From positions 1 to 53,115 of the forward strand of contig JAJZQG010000026.1 in assembly GCA_021847645.1 (NCBI GenBank): 53,115 bases of DNA, in the 5' to 3' direction. Made by a program: the position numbers and the translations under genes. The notes below the pieces were generated by a model. It ran no database searches, had not been told where the DNA came from, and worked only from the letters and a program-made list of their open reading frames with translations. Below are positions 1 through 9,558 of the stretch, piece by piece. The stretch's first letter is position 1. Each line of letters starts with the position of its first letter. Source of the DNA: Myxococcales bacterium (lineage in GTDB: Bacteria > Myxococcota_A > Polyangia > Polyangiales > Polyangiaceae).

Positions 1-110
1 CGTGCGGCCGATTTTCGATCGATTCTCTGTTCGAATTCCCGTGTTCCTGTTCCTAGTTCCTAGTTGTTTTCTGCGCGATGGGCTTTTCGGATGAGCTCAG
101 GATAGAGCCG

Positions 111-524
111 ATGAGCTACCTCGTTGACACGAACGTCGTGTCGGAACTCCGGAAGGGACCTCGTTGCGATGCCGGCGTGGCCGAATGGTTCACGGGGGTC
201 GACGACGACGGGCTCTTCCTGAGCGTGCTTGTGATTGGGGAAATTCAGCGCGGCGTAGATCGGGTCCGCCGCCGAGACGCGCGGGGCGCGGACGCCCTGG
301 CGCGGTGGCTCGAGAATCTGACGATCACGTATGCCGACCGGATTCTGCCTGTCACCTTGCCGATCCCGAGGCTCTGGGGCAGCTTCGGCGTCGCGGATCC
401 GGTTCCGACGGTGGACGGGCTCATGGCCGCGACCGCCCAGCATCACGGGCTGGTTCTCGTCACGCGCAACGAAAAGGACGTTGAGGTCACGGGTGTGCGG
501 GAGCTGAACCCATTTCGCGGGTAG
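111..524 (+). CDS. VapC-type PIN-domain toxin
   Basis: This is a predicted RNA-cleaving PIN-domain toxin of about 137 residues, the usual VapC length. The N-terminus reads MSYLVDTNVVSEL, with the first acidic metal ligand (Asp6). It is followed by a conserved Glu in VIGEIQRG, an Asp in VDGLMAATA and a C-terminal LVTRNEKDVE segment, the normal PIN order. I place the start at the ATG at 111 rather than the in-frame ATG at 78, because PIN proteins begin right before the first Asp motif. No antitoxin gene is visible in the 110 bases upstream, so a partner would lie outside the window or be missing. The gene ends only 7 bases before the tail of the convergent radical SAM gene. The family call is firm; the toxin role is known for the family and not shown here. 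Confidence 0.85.
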   Translation: MSYLVDTNVVSELRKGPRCDAGVAEWFTGVDDDGLFLSVLVIGEIQRGVDRVRRRDARGADALARWLENLTITYADRILPVTLPIPRLWGSFGVADPVPTVDGLMAATAQHHGLVLVTRNEKDVEVTGVRELNPFRG

Positions 525-531
525 CTGCCCC

Positions 532-1647
532 CTACCCTTCCTGCCGCTCGAGCCAGCAGAACGACTCGGGCTGCGCCAGACGCTCGTGCAGCCCGCCGCC
601 GCGGCACACGTCCCACCACGAGCAGTCCGCGCACACGCCCGTCTTGCGCCACGACGTGTCCCGGAACGCCTGGAAGCGCGTCCGCCAGATCGTCGAGAAC
701 CGCTCCTCGAGCGCCGAGCCCTGCGCCCAGGAGCGCGGTAGCGACGGGCACGCGCTCACGGCGCCGTCGCACAGGATCGACGCCACGCACAGGCCGGCAA
801 AGCACTGGCCGTCGCCCGGCCGCACGGCCAGCTCGCGCCGCGGGCCGAGGAACCCGCCGCACGAGAACTGGATTCGGAACGGGCTGCCCGACTTGTCGAT
901 CTCGCGACGGCGCGTCTCGATGAAGTCCAGCAGCTGACGGACCTGCGGCGGCTCGAGCCACATCTGCGTGTCGTCGGCGCGCGCGAGCCGTCCCATCCGA
1001 TCGATCGTGATCAGGCGCCACGCGTGGGCGCCGGCCTCGGTCACGGCGCGCTCGATCTGCTCGAGCTTGTCGAGGTTGGCGGGGCGCACGCACGTGATGG
1101 CCTCGACGAGCTGCACGCCGGCCTCTCGCGCGCGGCTCAGGGCGGCCAGCGCCTTGCGATAGGTGCCCTTGCCGCGCACCTCTTCGTGCAGCTCGCGGGT
1201 GCCGTCGATGCTGATCGAGATCGTATCCATGCCGCAGTCGACCAGGCGTGCGGCCTGACAGGCGCCGAGCAGCGTGCCGTTGGTGACGATGCACGAGCGC
1301 ATGCCCAGCTTCGACAGGTGCTCGATGACCGTGTACAGGTCGTGACGCAGCAGCGGCTCGCCGCCGGTGACCGACACGAAGATGCGTTTGGCGTCGAAGT
1401 CCTGCGCGATGGTGTCGAGAATGCCGAGCACCTGATCGGTCGTGAGCTCGGGCACGTCGGAGCGCGCCTCGCAGCTCGAGCCGCAGTGCTTGCACGCCAG
1501 GTTGCAGCGCAGCGTGCTCTCCCAGAACAGGTAGGTCAGGTCCGGGGCCTGGAACAGGCGATGGCGCCGGGCCGCGTCGCGACGCACGCGCACGAGCGCG
1601 GGGAAATCGAGGATGCCGACCGAGGAAGCGGGCTTGGGGTGATGCAT
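532..1647 (-). CDS. Radical SAM/SPASM peptide-modifying enzyme
   Basis: This 371-residue radical SAM protein has the AdoMet cluster motif CNLACKHC at residues 48-55, the GGEP motif in VSVTGGEPLLR, and a C-terminal SPASM-like cysteine set (CFAGLC, AVSAC, CADCSWWDVC and a final ESFC) for auxiliary Fe-S clusters. SPASM enzymes of this size usually modify peptides, installing thioether or C-C crosslinks or decarboxylating, or act in cofactor biosynthesis (PqqE, NirJ and AlbA-like). The gene starts 28 bases downstream of a small proline-rich Tat lipoprotein on the same strand, and a GGAAG-type ribosome site precedes the ATG. The pair resembles the rSAM/lipoprotein arrangements known from Bacteroidetes. 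From context I infer that the lipoprotein is the substrate. An alternative is a heme d1-type or quinone-type maturase with an unlinked substrate. Confidence 0.88.
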   Translation of the reverse strand: MHHPKPASSVGILDFPALVRVRRDAARRHRLFQAPDLTYLFWESTLRCNLACKHCGSSCEARSDVPELTTDQVLGILDTIAQDFDAKRIFVSVTGGEPLLRHDLYTVIEHLSKLGMRSCIVTNGTLLGACQAARLVDCGMDTISISIDGTRELHEEVRGKGTYRKALAALSRAREAGVQLVEAITCVRPANLDKLEQIERAVTEAGAHAWRLITIDRMGRLARADDTQMWLEPPQVRQLLDFIETRRREIDKSGSPFRIQFSCGGFLGPRRELAVRPGDGQCFAGLCVASILCDGAVSACPSLPRSWAQGSALEERFSTIWRTRFQAFRDTSWRKTGVCADCSWWDVCRGGGLHERLAQPESFCWLERQEG

Positions 1648-1675
1648 GGCTCGGGCGCTTCCGAACGGCGGACGC

Positions 1676-1963
1676 TCAGTGGCGGGGCGGCCCGCCGTAC
1701 TTGACGACCGGCACGGGCGGCTCGGGCGAGGGAGATGGTTCTGGAGAAGGCGCCGGGGGCGGCGACGGCTCGACCATGGTGGTGGTGGGTGCGGGCTGCG
1801 GCGGGGGAGGCGGCGGAGGCCCGGGCGGGCCGCCGTACTTGGTCGGGGTTGCAGCCGGTGAGCATCCGATCGCCCTGGCTGCCAAGGCGCCCACCCATGC
1901 GCCCGCCGCGGCAGACATCACCTTGGCGAAGAAGGACCGTCGCGACTCCGAACGAGATGCCAT
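1676..1963 (-). CDS. Tat-exported lipoprotein with two KYGGPP motifs, putative radical SAM substrate
   Basis: This small protein of 95 residues begins with a twin-arginine-like motif (SRRSFFAK), a hydrophobic stretch and a lipobox-like AIGC, so it is predicted to be exported folded and lipidated. The mature part is almost entirely low complexity: PTKYGGPPG right after the anchor, a run of prolines and a Pro/Ser/Glu-rich spacer, and VVKYGGPPRH at the extreme C-terminus. Duplication of the exact hexapeptide KYGGPP at both ends of an otherwise degenerate spacer suggests a recognised modification site. The gene lies directly upstream of the radical SAM/SPASM gene on the same strand. No catalytic domain is visible. 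I infer that Lys or Tyr in KYGGPP is modified; this is not established. It could instead be a plain proline-rich cell-wall-spanning lipoprotein. Confidence 0.75.
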   Translation of the reverse strand: MASRSESRRSFFAKVMSAAAGAWVGALAARAIGCSPAATPTKYGGPPGPPPPPPPQPAPTTTMVEPSPPPAPSPEPSPSPEPPVPVVKYGGPPRH

Positions 1964-2106
1964 GGCAGGTTCCTTTCGCAGAACGGCTCAAGCGTAGCAT
2001 GACGGAGGGAATCGAAGGGCTCCAGGTGGACGGCGACCGCCGGTCGCGTGGCGAGCCGAAGGCCTCGAGATGGAAGCAAGAGCGGGGCGGGCTTCCTTGA
2101 CGTCGC

Positions 2107-2119
2107 TGACGTGATGTCA
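2107..2119 (+). promoter_or_regulatory. Putative VapB operator dyad
   Basis: The short inverted repeat TGAC-GTGAT-GTCA lies 13 bases before the vapB start codon. Ribbon-helix-helix antitoxins typically autoregulate by binding such dyads over their own promoter. The arms are only 4 bases, so this is a weak call. Confidence 0.3.
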
Positions 2120-2132
2120 CAGCTTTCCTTAT

Positions 2133-2384
2133 ATGAAAGCACTCACCATCCGCAACGTGGACCCGGCGCTGGCCAGGGAGCTCGAGCGCGAGCGAAAGCG
2201 CCGCAACCTGTCGCTCAACAAGACCGTGTTGGTCCTGCTGCACCAGGCGCTCGGCATGGAGCCTGGAGCCGTTCGGTCCAACGGGTTGCGCAAGCTCGCC
2301 GGCACCTGGTCCCCTGCGGACGCGGCTGAATTCGACCGAGCGGTCGCGCCGTTCGAGCAGATAGACGAGGAGCTCTGGTCGTGA
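2133..2384 (+). CDS. VapB/FitA-like ribbon-helix-helix antitoxin
   Basis: This 83-residue protein has an N-terminal ribbon-helix-helix signature (MKALTIRNVDPALAREL, then RRNLSLNKTVLVLLHQALG), the DNA-binding fold of FitA/VapB antitoxins. Its C-terminal half ends in acidic residues (EQIDEELWS) that would wrap the toxin. The stop codon overlaps the GTG start of the downstream PIN toxin (GTGA), the normal arrangement for a coupled toxin-antitoxin operon. Family knowledge indicates that it neutralises VapC and represses the shared promoter. It lies close to a second, unpaired VapC gene at 111. Confidence 0.82.
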   Translation: MKALTIRNVDPALARELERERKRRNLSLNKTVLVLLHQALGMEPGAVRSNGLRKLAGTWSPADAAEFDRAVAPFEQIDEELWS

Positions 2385-2782
2385 CTCGAATGTGCCTGGA
2401 CACCTCCGCGTACAGCCACTTCATGCGTGGTGATGAGCAGGTCGTGGCACTGCTCGACGCAGCTGACTGGATCGGTGTCCCGACCATCGTGCTCGGCGAG
2501 CTGAGGGCGGGGTTCGCCCTGGGCACGCGCCTGCAGACCAACGAGCGTGAGCTTGGGAGCTTTCTGCGCAATCCGATGGTCAGCGTGCTGGACGTGGACG
2601 ACGCCTCTTCCCGCATCTACGCGCAAATCGTCGTGGCGCTGCGAGCGGCCGGGACACCGCTACCCACCAACGATATCTGGATAGCGTCCGTCGCCGCGCG
2701 CGAAGGGGCGGTGGTGATCACGTATGACGAGCACTTCCGTGCGATCCACCGGATCGGCTGTACGGTCCTGAGCGAGGGGTGA
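2381..2782 (+). CDS. VapC-type PIN-domain toxin paired with upstream antitoxin
   Basis: This 133-residue PIN-domain protein starts at a GTG overlapping the antitoxin stop. Visible motifs are MCLDTSAYSHF (first Asp), VLGELRAGF (conserved Glu), TNDIWIASVA (Asp of the third acidic position) and VITYDEHF (fourth). These match the VapC order of acidic metal-binding residues for ribonuclease activity. The operon structure with the ribbon-helix-helix protein directly upstream supports a type II toxin-antitoxin module. The two VapC proteins here differ clearly in sequence and length, so they are not recent duplicates. Confidence 0.87.
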   Translation: MTRMCLDTSAYSHFMRGDEQVVALLDAADWIGVPTIVLGELRAGFALGTRLQTNERELGSFLRNPMVSVLDVDDASSRIYAQIVVALRAAGTPLPTNDIWIASVAAREGAVVITYDEHFRAIHRIGCTVLSEG

Positions 2783-2809
2783 CGGAGCCGCAGGACGGGC
2801 GGAGGGGGC

Positions 2810-3162
2810 GTGAGCGGAGAACCTGAACTGCGTGACCGACTGGACGCCGCGATCGACGACTTCGCTGATCGGATGGTCGCGTTGTTTTTTGCGGAAGCGA
2901 GGCGCGCCGAAGCGCGAAGCCGCAGGCCGAGACGTTCGGTCCGCGCGCGGGTGAGCTTCGATGTCCGCTGCTTGCCGGCCAACACCAATGCATCGGCCTT
3001 CCTCGACGGGTATCTGCGTGCGGTACGCAGTGCGACGCCGTGGCCGGACGACCCGGCGTGGGTGCTGATGCTGGGCCTGCTGGGCTTGCTGACCAACGCA
3101 CGGCTGGTCGAAGGCGTTCCGCCCGGTTCCATCCGGCGCCGGCCCGCTCTACGTTGCGTCTC

Positions 3163-3166
<4 letters not shown>
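2810..3166 (+). CDS. Small protein of unknown function
   Basis: This 118-residue frame starts at GTG, with a GGAGGGGG ribosome site close upstream, and overlaps the start of the response regulator by 4 bases. The N-terminal half is charged with an Arg-rich patch (RSRRPRRSVRARVSF). The C-terminal half holds a short hydrophobic stretch (WVLMLGLLGLLTNARL) that is too short to assign confidently as a membrane helix. I recognise no family. The overlap with the regulator gene suggests co-transcription with the two-component system, but it could be a spurious frame in GC-rich DNA. Confidence 0.45.
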
Positions 3167-4550
<1,384 letters not shown>

Positions 4551-4554
<4 letters not shown>

Positions 4555-5672
4555 TCGCGCGTCGCGGCGAGGTCCGTGGCTGGGGCTGGATGGTGTCGAA
4601 CCGGGCCTGGCTGCTGATGTGGCTGCCGATCCTGGCGATCTCGCTCGCTCACTACGCCACGGGCGCGCCGTTCTACTGGGTGCACGACGTGCTGCGCCGG
4701 CTCTACTACATCCCTATCGTGTTGGGCGCGTTCGCCTTCGGCCTTCGTGGCGGGCTGGTGACGTCGATCGTGGTGTCGGTGGTGTACTCGCCCCACGCGT
4801 TCACCCACGTGTTCCACCGGGATCCGGCCGGCACGCTGGAGAAGTCGCTGGAGATCCTGCTGTACAACGTGATCGGGGTGATCACCGGCTCGCTGGCGGA
4901 CGGGCTGGTACGCGAGCGGCTCAAGCAGGAGCAGATCGCGGCCAGGCTGGCCGAGAGCTTGGAGGAGCTGCGTTCGATGGAGCGCCAGCTGGTTCGGGCG
5001 GGCAAGCTGCAGGCGCTCGGCGAGCTGACGGCCGGGCTCGCGCACGAGATCAAGAACCCGCTGGCGTCGATGAAGGGCGCCACGCAGATCATCTCCGACG
5101 AGATCGCGGAGACCTCGCCGCGACGTCGCATGGTGGACATCCTTTCCAAGGAGATCGATCGGCTGGGCGCGGTGCTCGAGCGTTTCCTGTCCTTCGCGCG
5201 GCTGCCGCGCTTCGAGGTAGCCGAGGTGCGCGTGAGCGAGCTGGTCGAGCCGGTGGTGGCGTTGATGGCCGCGCAGGCCAGGCAGTCCGACGTCACGCTC
5301 GATGCACCGGCGTGCCCGGACGACCTGGTGGTTCGCGGTGATAGGGAGAACCTCACGCTCGTGCTGATGAACGTGCTGCTCAACGCGATCCAGGCGTCGC
5401 CGCAGGGCGGCGTGGTAACGGTGAGCTGCCAGGACGCGACCGTGCGCAAGCAGCGCTATTGCGTGCTGGCCGTGCACGACCAGGGACCGGGCGTGCCCGA
5501 GGAACTGCGCGAGAAGATCTTCAACCCGTTCTTCACGACGCGCGACAACGGAAGCGGGCTCGGCCTGTCGATCGCGGCCAGGATCGTCGATGCGCATGAT
5601 GGTTTCATCGAGGTTGGCGCGGGCAAGACGGGCGGCGCTGTTTTCCGTGTGCTGCTGCCGGCACGCTCCTGA
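4551..5672 (+). CDS. Membrane-bound sensor histidine kinase
   Basis: This 373-residue kinase has several hydrophobic helices in the first 120 residues (WLLMWLPILAISLAHYA and two or three more) and no large periplasmic loop, so it probably senses a membrane or internal signal. A short coiled coil follows. The catalytic core carries the H-box LAHEIKNPL (His165), the N-box NVLLNAIQA (Asn278), the G1 box DQGPGVP (310-316), FNPFFTT and the G2 box GSGLGLS (334-340). The overall pattern is NtrB/AtoS/ZraS-like. It starts inside the stop codon of the NtrC-type regulator gene (ATGA), which makes them a likely cognate pair. The ligand is unknown. Confidence 0.94.
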
Positions 5673-5768
5673 CCCTGCGCCTCGGAGCCTTCGCGCCTCT
5701 GCGCATCTTTCTTCCCCGCCACTGTCGAACCCGCGCAACGCTCGAGGACCGCTGGCCGACGACCGGGC

Positions 5769-6743
5769 ATGAGCTGGAATGGTCTGCTATGGCCCCTGCT
5801 CGACGGAATCGGCAGGATCGTGGCTCCGCCGAAGTGCGGTGCATGCGACGCGCGACTCGATCGCGAGGCCGTGCTGTGCCCGGCTTGTGCAGCGAGCGTC
5901 GAGCGCTGGGACGGGTCCGACGAGCCGATTGCCTTCGGCCTGTATGGCGGCGCGTTGGCGTCGCTGCTGCTTCGCCTCAAGTACGGCGCGCGGCCCGACC
6001 TGGGACCGAACCTCGGGCGTTTGCTGGCCGGACGGCTCATCGAGCTCGGCACGAGCGCAGGCTCTATCGACGTGGTGGTGCCCGTTCCGGTGCCGCGATC
6101 GCGTCTGGTCGAGCGCGGCTACAACCAGGCGGCGCTCATCGCGCGGCCGGTTGCGCGCGCGCTCGGGGCAAGGTTCGAGCCCTTGGCATTGACGCGCCGC
6201 GAGGGCGGCGTGCGGCAGGCATCGCTCGGGCGACGAGAGCGCCTGGAGAACCTGCGCGGGGCCTACGGGGCACGCCTGCCTGGGCGGCTCGATGGCCGCT
6301 CGGTGCTGATCGTGGACGACGTGAGCACCACGGGCGCGACGCTGGCGACGTGCAGCGAGGTCGTGCAAGGGTGCGGCGCGAAGCGCGTGGCGACGGCGGT
6401 GGTGGCGCGTGTGGACGATCGGATGGCCGAGTCAACCGCAGGACTGCGCCGCGCGGAAGTCACGGAGGATTGCGTCGATCACCCTGGTGGTGCGGGCAGC
6501 ACTGTCGCCCGTGCTGGGACAGGCACCCACGCCGAGCAACTCGTCGACCACGGTCTGGATCAGGGGCTGCTGGATGTGCTCGGGATTCGCTATCTGCACA
6601 CGATCGATCGCGCCGTTCCTGCTCCACGCCACGTCGGTCCCAAAGGTCGAGAACGAGACGCTGCCCAGGGTACCGACGATCGTGACCTGGTCGCTGGGCT
6701 CGGCGGCGGTGAAGCACCAGGAGCCCGAACCGAGCGCGCCTGA
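5769..6743 (+). CDS. ComF-family phosphoribosyltransferase-like protein with antisense C-terminal extension
   Basis: The first 220 or so residues are a standard ComF protein: a zinc-binding CGAC...CPAC pair near the N-terminus, VVPVPVPRSRLVERGYNQA, and the PRPP-binding loop VLIVDDVSTTGAT. ComF proteins act in DNA uptake and transformation or in DNA repair. The frame does not stop at the usual ComF end (near 6428). It continues for about 105 residues that are simply the antisense of the convergent oxidoreductase gene (overlap 6432-6743). This extension has no recognisable fold and is Gly/Arg/Asp-rich. The original stop codon may have been lost, or there is a small frameshift. The ComF call is firm; the C-terminal boundary is doubtful. 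Confidence 0.82.
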   Translation: MSWNGLLWPLLDGIGRIVAPPKCGACDARLDREAVLCPACAASVERWDGSDEPIAFGLYGGALASLLLRLKYGARPDLGPNLGRLLAGRLIELGTSAGSIDVVVPVPVPRSRLVERGYNQAALIARPVARALGARFEPLALTRREGGVRQASLGRRERLENLRGAYGARLPGRLDGRSVLIVDDVSTTGATLATCSEVVQGCGAKRVATAVVARVDDRMAESTAGLRRAEVTEDCVDHPGGAGSTVARAGTGTHAEQLVDHGLDQGLLDVLGIRYLHTIDRAVPAPRHVGPKGRERDAAQGTDDRDLVAGLGGGEAPGARTERA

Positions 6744-7427
6744 GGCGAAGGCGAAGCTGGCGGCCACGGTGTCTTCCACCGGCCAGGGTGTGCCGAGGTT
6801 GGCGGCGATGCCCTGCGCACGCGTGATGGGGCCGAGCAGATCGTCGAGCAGGTCGAGCGTGTGGCAGGCCAGATCGACGAAGCGCCCGCCGCCGGAAAGC
6901 TCGGGGACCCAGCGCCACGGCGTGGGCGAGCCCGGCTGCACGGGCGCACTCGGGCGTTTGCACAACACGACCTGCACGTGGCGCACGTCGCCGATGCGGC
7001 CTTCGCGCACGCCGCGCTTGATCTCGAGATAGCGCGGCAGCGCGCGACGGTAGTACGCGACGAACAGCGGCACGCGCGAAGCGCGGAACGCAGCGAGCAT
7101 CCACTCGCACTCCTCGGCCGAGATCGCCATCGGCTTCTCGACGTAGGCCGGCTTGCCCGCTCGCGCGCATCGAATTGCAAGCTCTGCGTGCGAACCTGGC
7201 GGCGTGGCGACATACACGGCGTCGACCTGCGGATCGGCGATCAACGCGTCGGCGTTGTCATACCAGCGCGACACGCCGTGGCGCGCCGCGTAGTCACGGG
7301 CGAGATCGCCATTCCTGCGCATGACGGCAACGAGCTGGGATCCGCGGGCTTTTTGCAGCGCGGGTCCGCTCTTGGCCTCGGTCACGTCACCGCACCCGAG
7401 GATGCCCCAACGCACGACGGATCGCAT
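6432..7427 (-). CDS. Gfo/Idh/MocA-family NAD(P)-dependent oxidoreductase
   Basis: This 331-residue protein begins MRSVVRWGILGCGDV, the Rossmann NAD(P)-binding motif at the very N-terminus, which sets the start at 7427 rather than at longer upstream readings. The family signature EKP is present in PAYVEKPMAIS, followed by the typical C-terminal alpha/beta domain with GGGRFVDLACHTLDLLDDLLG, whose Asp and His are in the usual catalytic region. Family members oxidise or reduce sugars, inositols or related polyols; the substrate cannot be read here. It is convergent with the ComF-like gene and overlaps its extension. Confidence 0.9.
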   Translation of the reverse strand: MRSVVRWGILGCGDVTEAKSGPALQKARGSQLVAVMRRNGDLARDYAARHGVSRWYDNADALIADPQVDAVYVATPPGSHAELAIRCARAGKPAYVEKPMAISAEECEWMLAAFRASRVPLFVAYYRRALPRYLEIKRGVREGRIGDVRHVQVVLCKRPSAPVQPGSPTPWRWVPELSGGGRFVDLACHTLDLLDDLLGPITRAQGIAANLGTPWPVEDTVAASFAFASGALGSGSWCFTAAEPSDQVTIVGTLGSVSFSTFGTDVAWSRNGAIDRVQIANPEHIQQPLIQTVVDELLGVGACPSTGDSAARTTRVIDAILRDFRAAQSCG

Positions 7428-8259
7428 GGGGGATGACTTCGCCGGGCGCGTCGCACGCGTCAAGCGCACGGGGGCGCCACGAGGTTTCGCCGGCGCACGG
7501 TGGGGCGAGGCCACCGAGGCGCCGGGGGGCTGCGGTTGGCGGTGGAGCGTGGACGGCATCACAGGGCATTGGCCGAGCGGTCGAATTCGACCTAAGGTCA
7601 CCTGCGACGATGTTGTCTCGGAGTTGGGATGGGCGGGTGATGCGTTGGGCTTGTTTCGAGCGTGGCGTGCGATGGTGGACCGCGCGGGGGGTGGCCGAGC
7701 CGGACGGGCGGGTCAGAGCAGGTTTCTTCTGGGTGGCGGGCATTGGATCATGGCTGACCACGAGCCAACATTGACCGATGTTTCAACTGGCAAGTAGTGG
7801 AACAAGCGCTGGCATCTGGCGTTGTCTTCGCTCAGACTCGTGCCGGCTGCAGATCCGGATGGCGTCATGCGGTGCTTGGTTGAGAGTCTCGTGCTGGGGC
7901 GCTTGAGTAGGCGGTGGCGGTGCTGCGCCGAGGCGGAGGGCCGGGGGTTGGGTCGTTGCTTGTCGCGGAGGGAACTCGGCGCGGTGGGTCAACGGGGACC
8001 GACAGGGCAGGTGGAGGCCGCCGACGGGCCGGTGCGGCTGGGACGGCCGCCGGGTGTCCGCAAGAAAATCTGCATGCGCCCCCCACGAACCCCCTTTTCA
8101 GCTAGGTGGGGCTGAGTTCATCATCTGCAGACACGTATGGCAAAGCAGTTGCCTACGATGCCACGTGAGGCAATTGACATACGTCGACAGCCACTTGGAT
8201 CAGTAGACGCGAGGTCGCGTTCAGGCTCAGCAACTCAACGTCGGTAGTCAGAGGGAATC
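7428..8259. other. Long intergenic region without a supportable gene
   Basis: About 830 bases separate the divergent oxidoreductase and kamA genes. Several frames are open on both strands, but none has family motifs and all have the skewed Arg/Gly composition of GC-rich shadow frames. The last 160 bases before kamA are less GC-rich and contain TTGACA at 8174-8179, a possible -35 element without a clear -10 partner. A tRNA-like snippet near 7580 (GGTCGAATTCGACC) lacks the rest of a tRNA. The region probably holds the promoters of both flanking genes. Confidence 0.5.
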
Positions 8260-9558
8260 ATGCTGCTCGTCTCCGCAGACCAAGACAACGAACCGCCATT
8301 GCTGCGTCGAGAGTCTCTCTTCCCGGGCGTGCCCGATGAAGACTGGAATGATTGGCACTGGCAGTTCCGCAACCGAATCACCTCTCTCCCCCAACTCGCG
8401 CGTTTCGTGTCCCTGCCCACGGCACGTCTGCAGCAGCTGCAGGAGGTGACGCGCAACTTCCGCTTCGGCATCACGCCCTACTACCTCTGCCTTTCCGATC
8501 CGGCTGACCCGCACGATCCCATCGCGCGACAGTCCCTTCCCGCGATCGAAGAGTACCTGTACCGCAACACCGGCGAAGACGATCCCCTGCACGAAGAGCA
8601 TTCCGGGATCCCGGGCCTGACCCACCGCTATCCCGATCGCGTGCTGCTCGTCATCTCCAACACCTGCGCCATGTACTGCAGGCACTGCACGCGCAAGCGC
8701 ATCATGGGCGAGGGCGCCGTGCGTCCCGTCGACCTCGATCGCATGATCGACTACATCAAGTCTCACACGGAAATCCGCGACGTGATCGTCTCGGGGGGCG
8801 ATCCCTTGATGCTATCGACCTCGCGTCTTGAAGAGGTCCTGAGCCGCGTGCGCGCCATTCCGCACGTGCAGATCATCCGCATCGGCAGCCGCGTGCCTTG
8901 CGTGCTTCCCCAGCGCATCGACGCCGAGCTCTGCGGCATGCTCAGCAAGTATCATCCGCTGTGGATCAACGTGCAGTTCAACCACCCGCGCGAGTGCACG
9001 CCCGAAGCCACGCGGGCTTGCGACATGCTGCTGCGCGCGGGCATCCCGCTCAACAACCAGAGCGTGCTTCTGCGCGGTGTCAACGACGACGCGGAGACGA
9101 TGCGCGCCCTCATCCACGGGCTGCTGCGCATGCGCGTTCGTCCCTACTACCTGTTCCAGTGCGACCCGGTGCGCGGCTCGGAGCACTTCCGCACGTCGAT
9201 CGCCAAGGGCATCTCGCTGCTCGAACAGCTACGCGGCCACACCAGCGGCCTGTCGGTTCCCACCTACGTCATCGACCTGCCCGGCGGCGGCGGCAAGGTG
9301 CCCGTCGGCCCCGAGTACCTCATGCACTACGACGAGCGCGCCGGCACGGCCGTGCTCCGCAACTTCCAGGGACGCGTCTTCCCCTACGTCGATCCCTCGC
9401 ACGATCGCGAGCCCGAGGCTCCCTCGCAGGATGCGTCCGAGCCGCCCGCGCCGGTTCGCGACGACTCGACGGTGGTGCAAGTGCAAGGCGCGCTGCCTGC
9501 GCACGCGGGCGAGCCCGTTTCGGTTTCCGAATCTGCACCAGCGAGCGTTGCGCCGTGA
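8260..9558 (+). CDS. kamA: Lysine 2,3-aminomutase (KamA-type radical SAM enzyme)
   Basis: This 432-residue radical SAM enzyme has the cluster motif CAMYCRHC (Cys136, 140, 143) and the PLP-binding lysine in PGGGGKVPVGP (Lys346). Residues that in the clostridial enzyme bind the lysine side-chain amino group appear conserved: an Asp in FQCDPVRGSEHFR and an Asp in YVIDLPGGGG. This favours L-lysine to L-beta-lysine conversion over glutamate or arginine mutation. A 65-residue Pro/Glu/Ala-rich C-terminal tail follows the catalytic domain. The stop overlaps the GTG of an ATP-grasp gene, and two more coupled genes follow, so beta-lysine is probably used by the downstream ligases. EpmB-type EF-P modification is less likely because those enzymes are shorter and sit with EpmA. 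Confidence 0.9.
   Translation: MLLVSADQDNEPPLLRRESLFPGVPDEDWNDWHWQFRNRITSLPQLARFVSLPTARLQQLQEVTRNFRFGITPYYLCLSDPADPHDPIARQSLPAIEEYLYRNTGEDDPLHEEHSGIPGLTHRYPDRVLLVISNTCAMYCRHCTRKRIMGEGAVRPVDLDRMIDYIKSHTEIRDVIVSGGDPLMLSTSRLEEVLSRVRAIPHVQIIRIGSRVPCVLPQRIDAELCGMLSKYHPLWINVQFNHPRECTPEATRACDMLLRAGIPLNNQSVLLRGVNDDAETMRALIHGLLRMRVRPYYLFQCDPVRGSEHFRTSIAKGISLLEQLRGHTSGLSVPTYVIDLPGGGGKVPVGPEYLMHYDERAGTAVLRNFQGRVFPYVDPSHDREPEAPSQDASEPPAPVRDDSTVVQVQGALPAHAGEPVSVSESAPASVAP

Noticed and set aside
7570..7605. tRNA-like T-arm sequence near 7580
   Set aside because: No acceptor stem, D-arm or anticodon arm can be folded around it.
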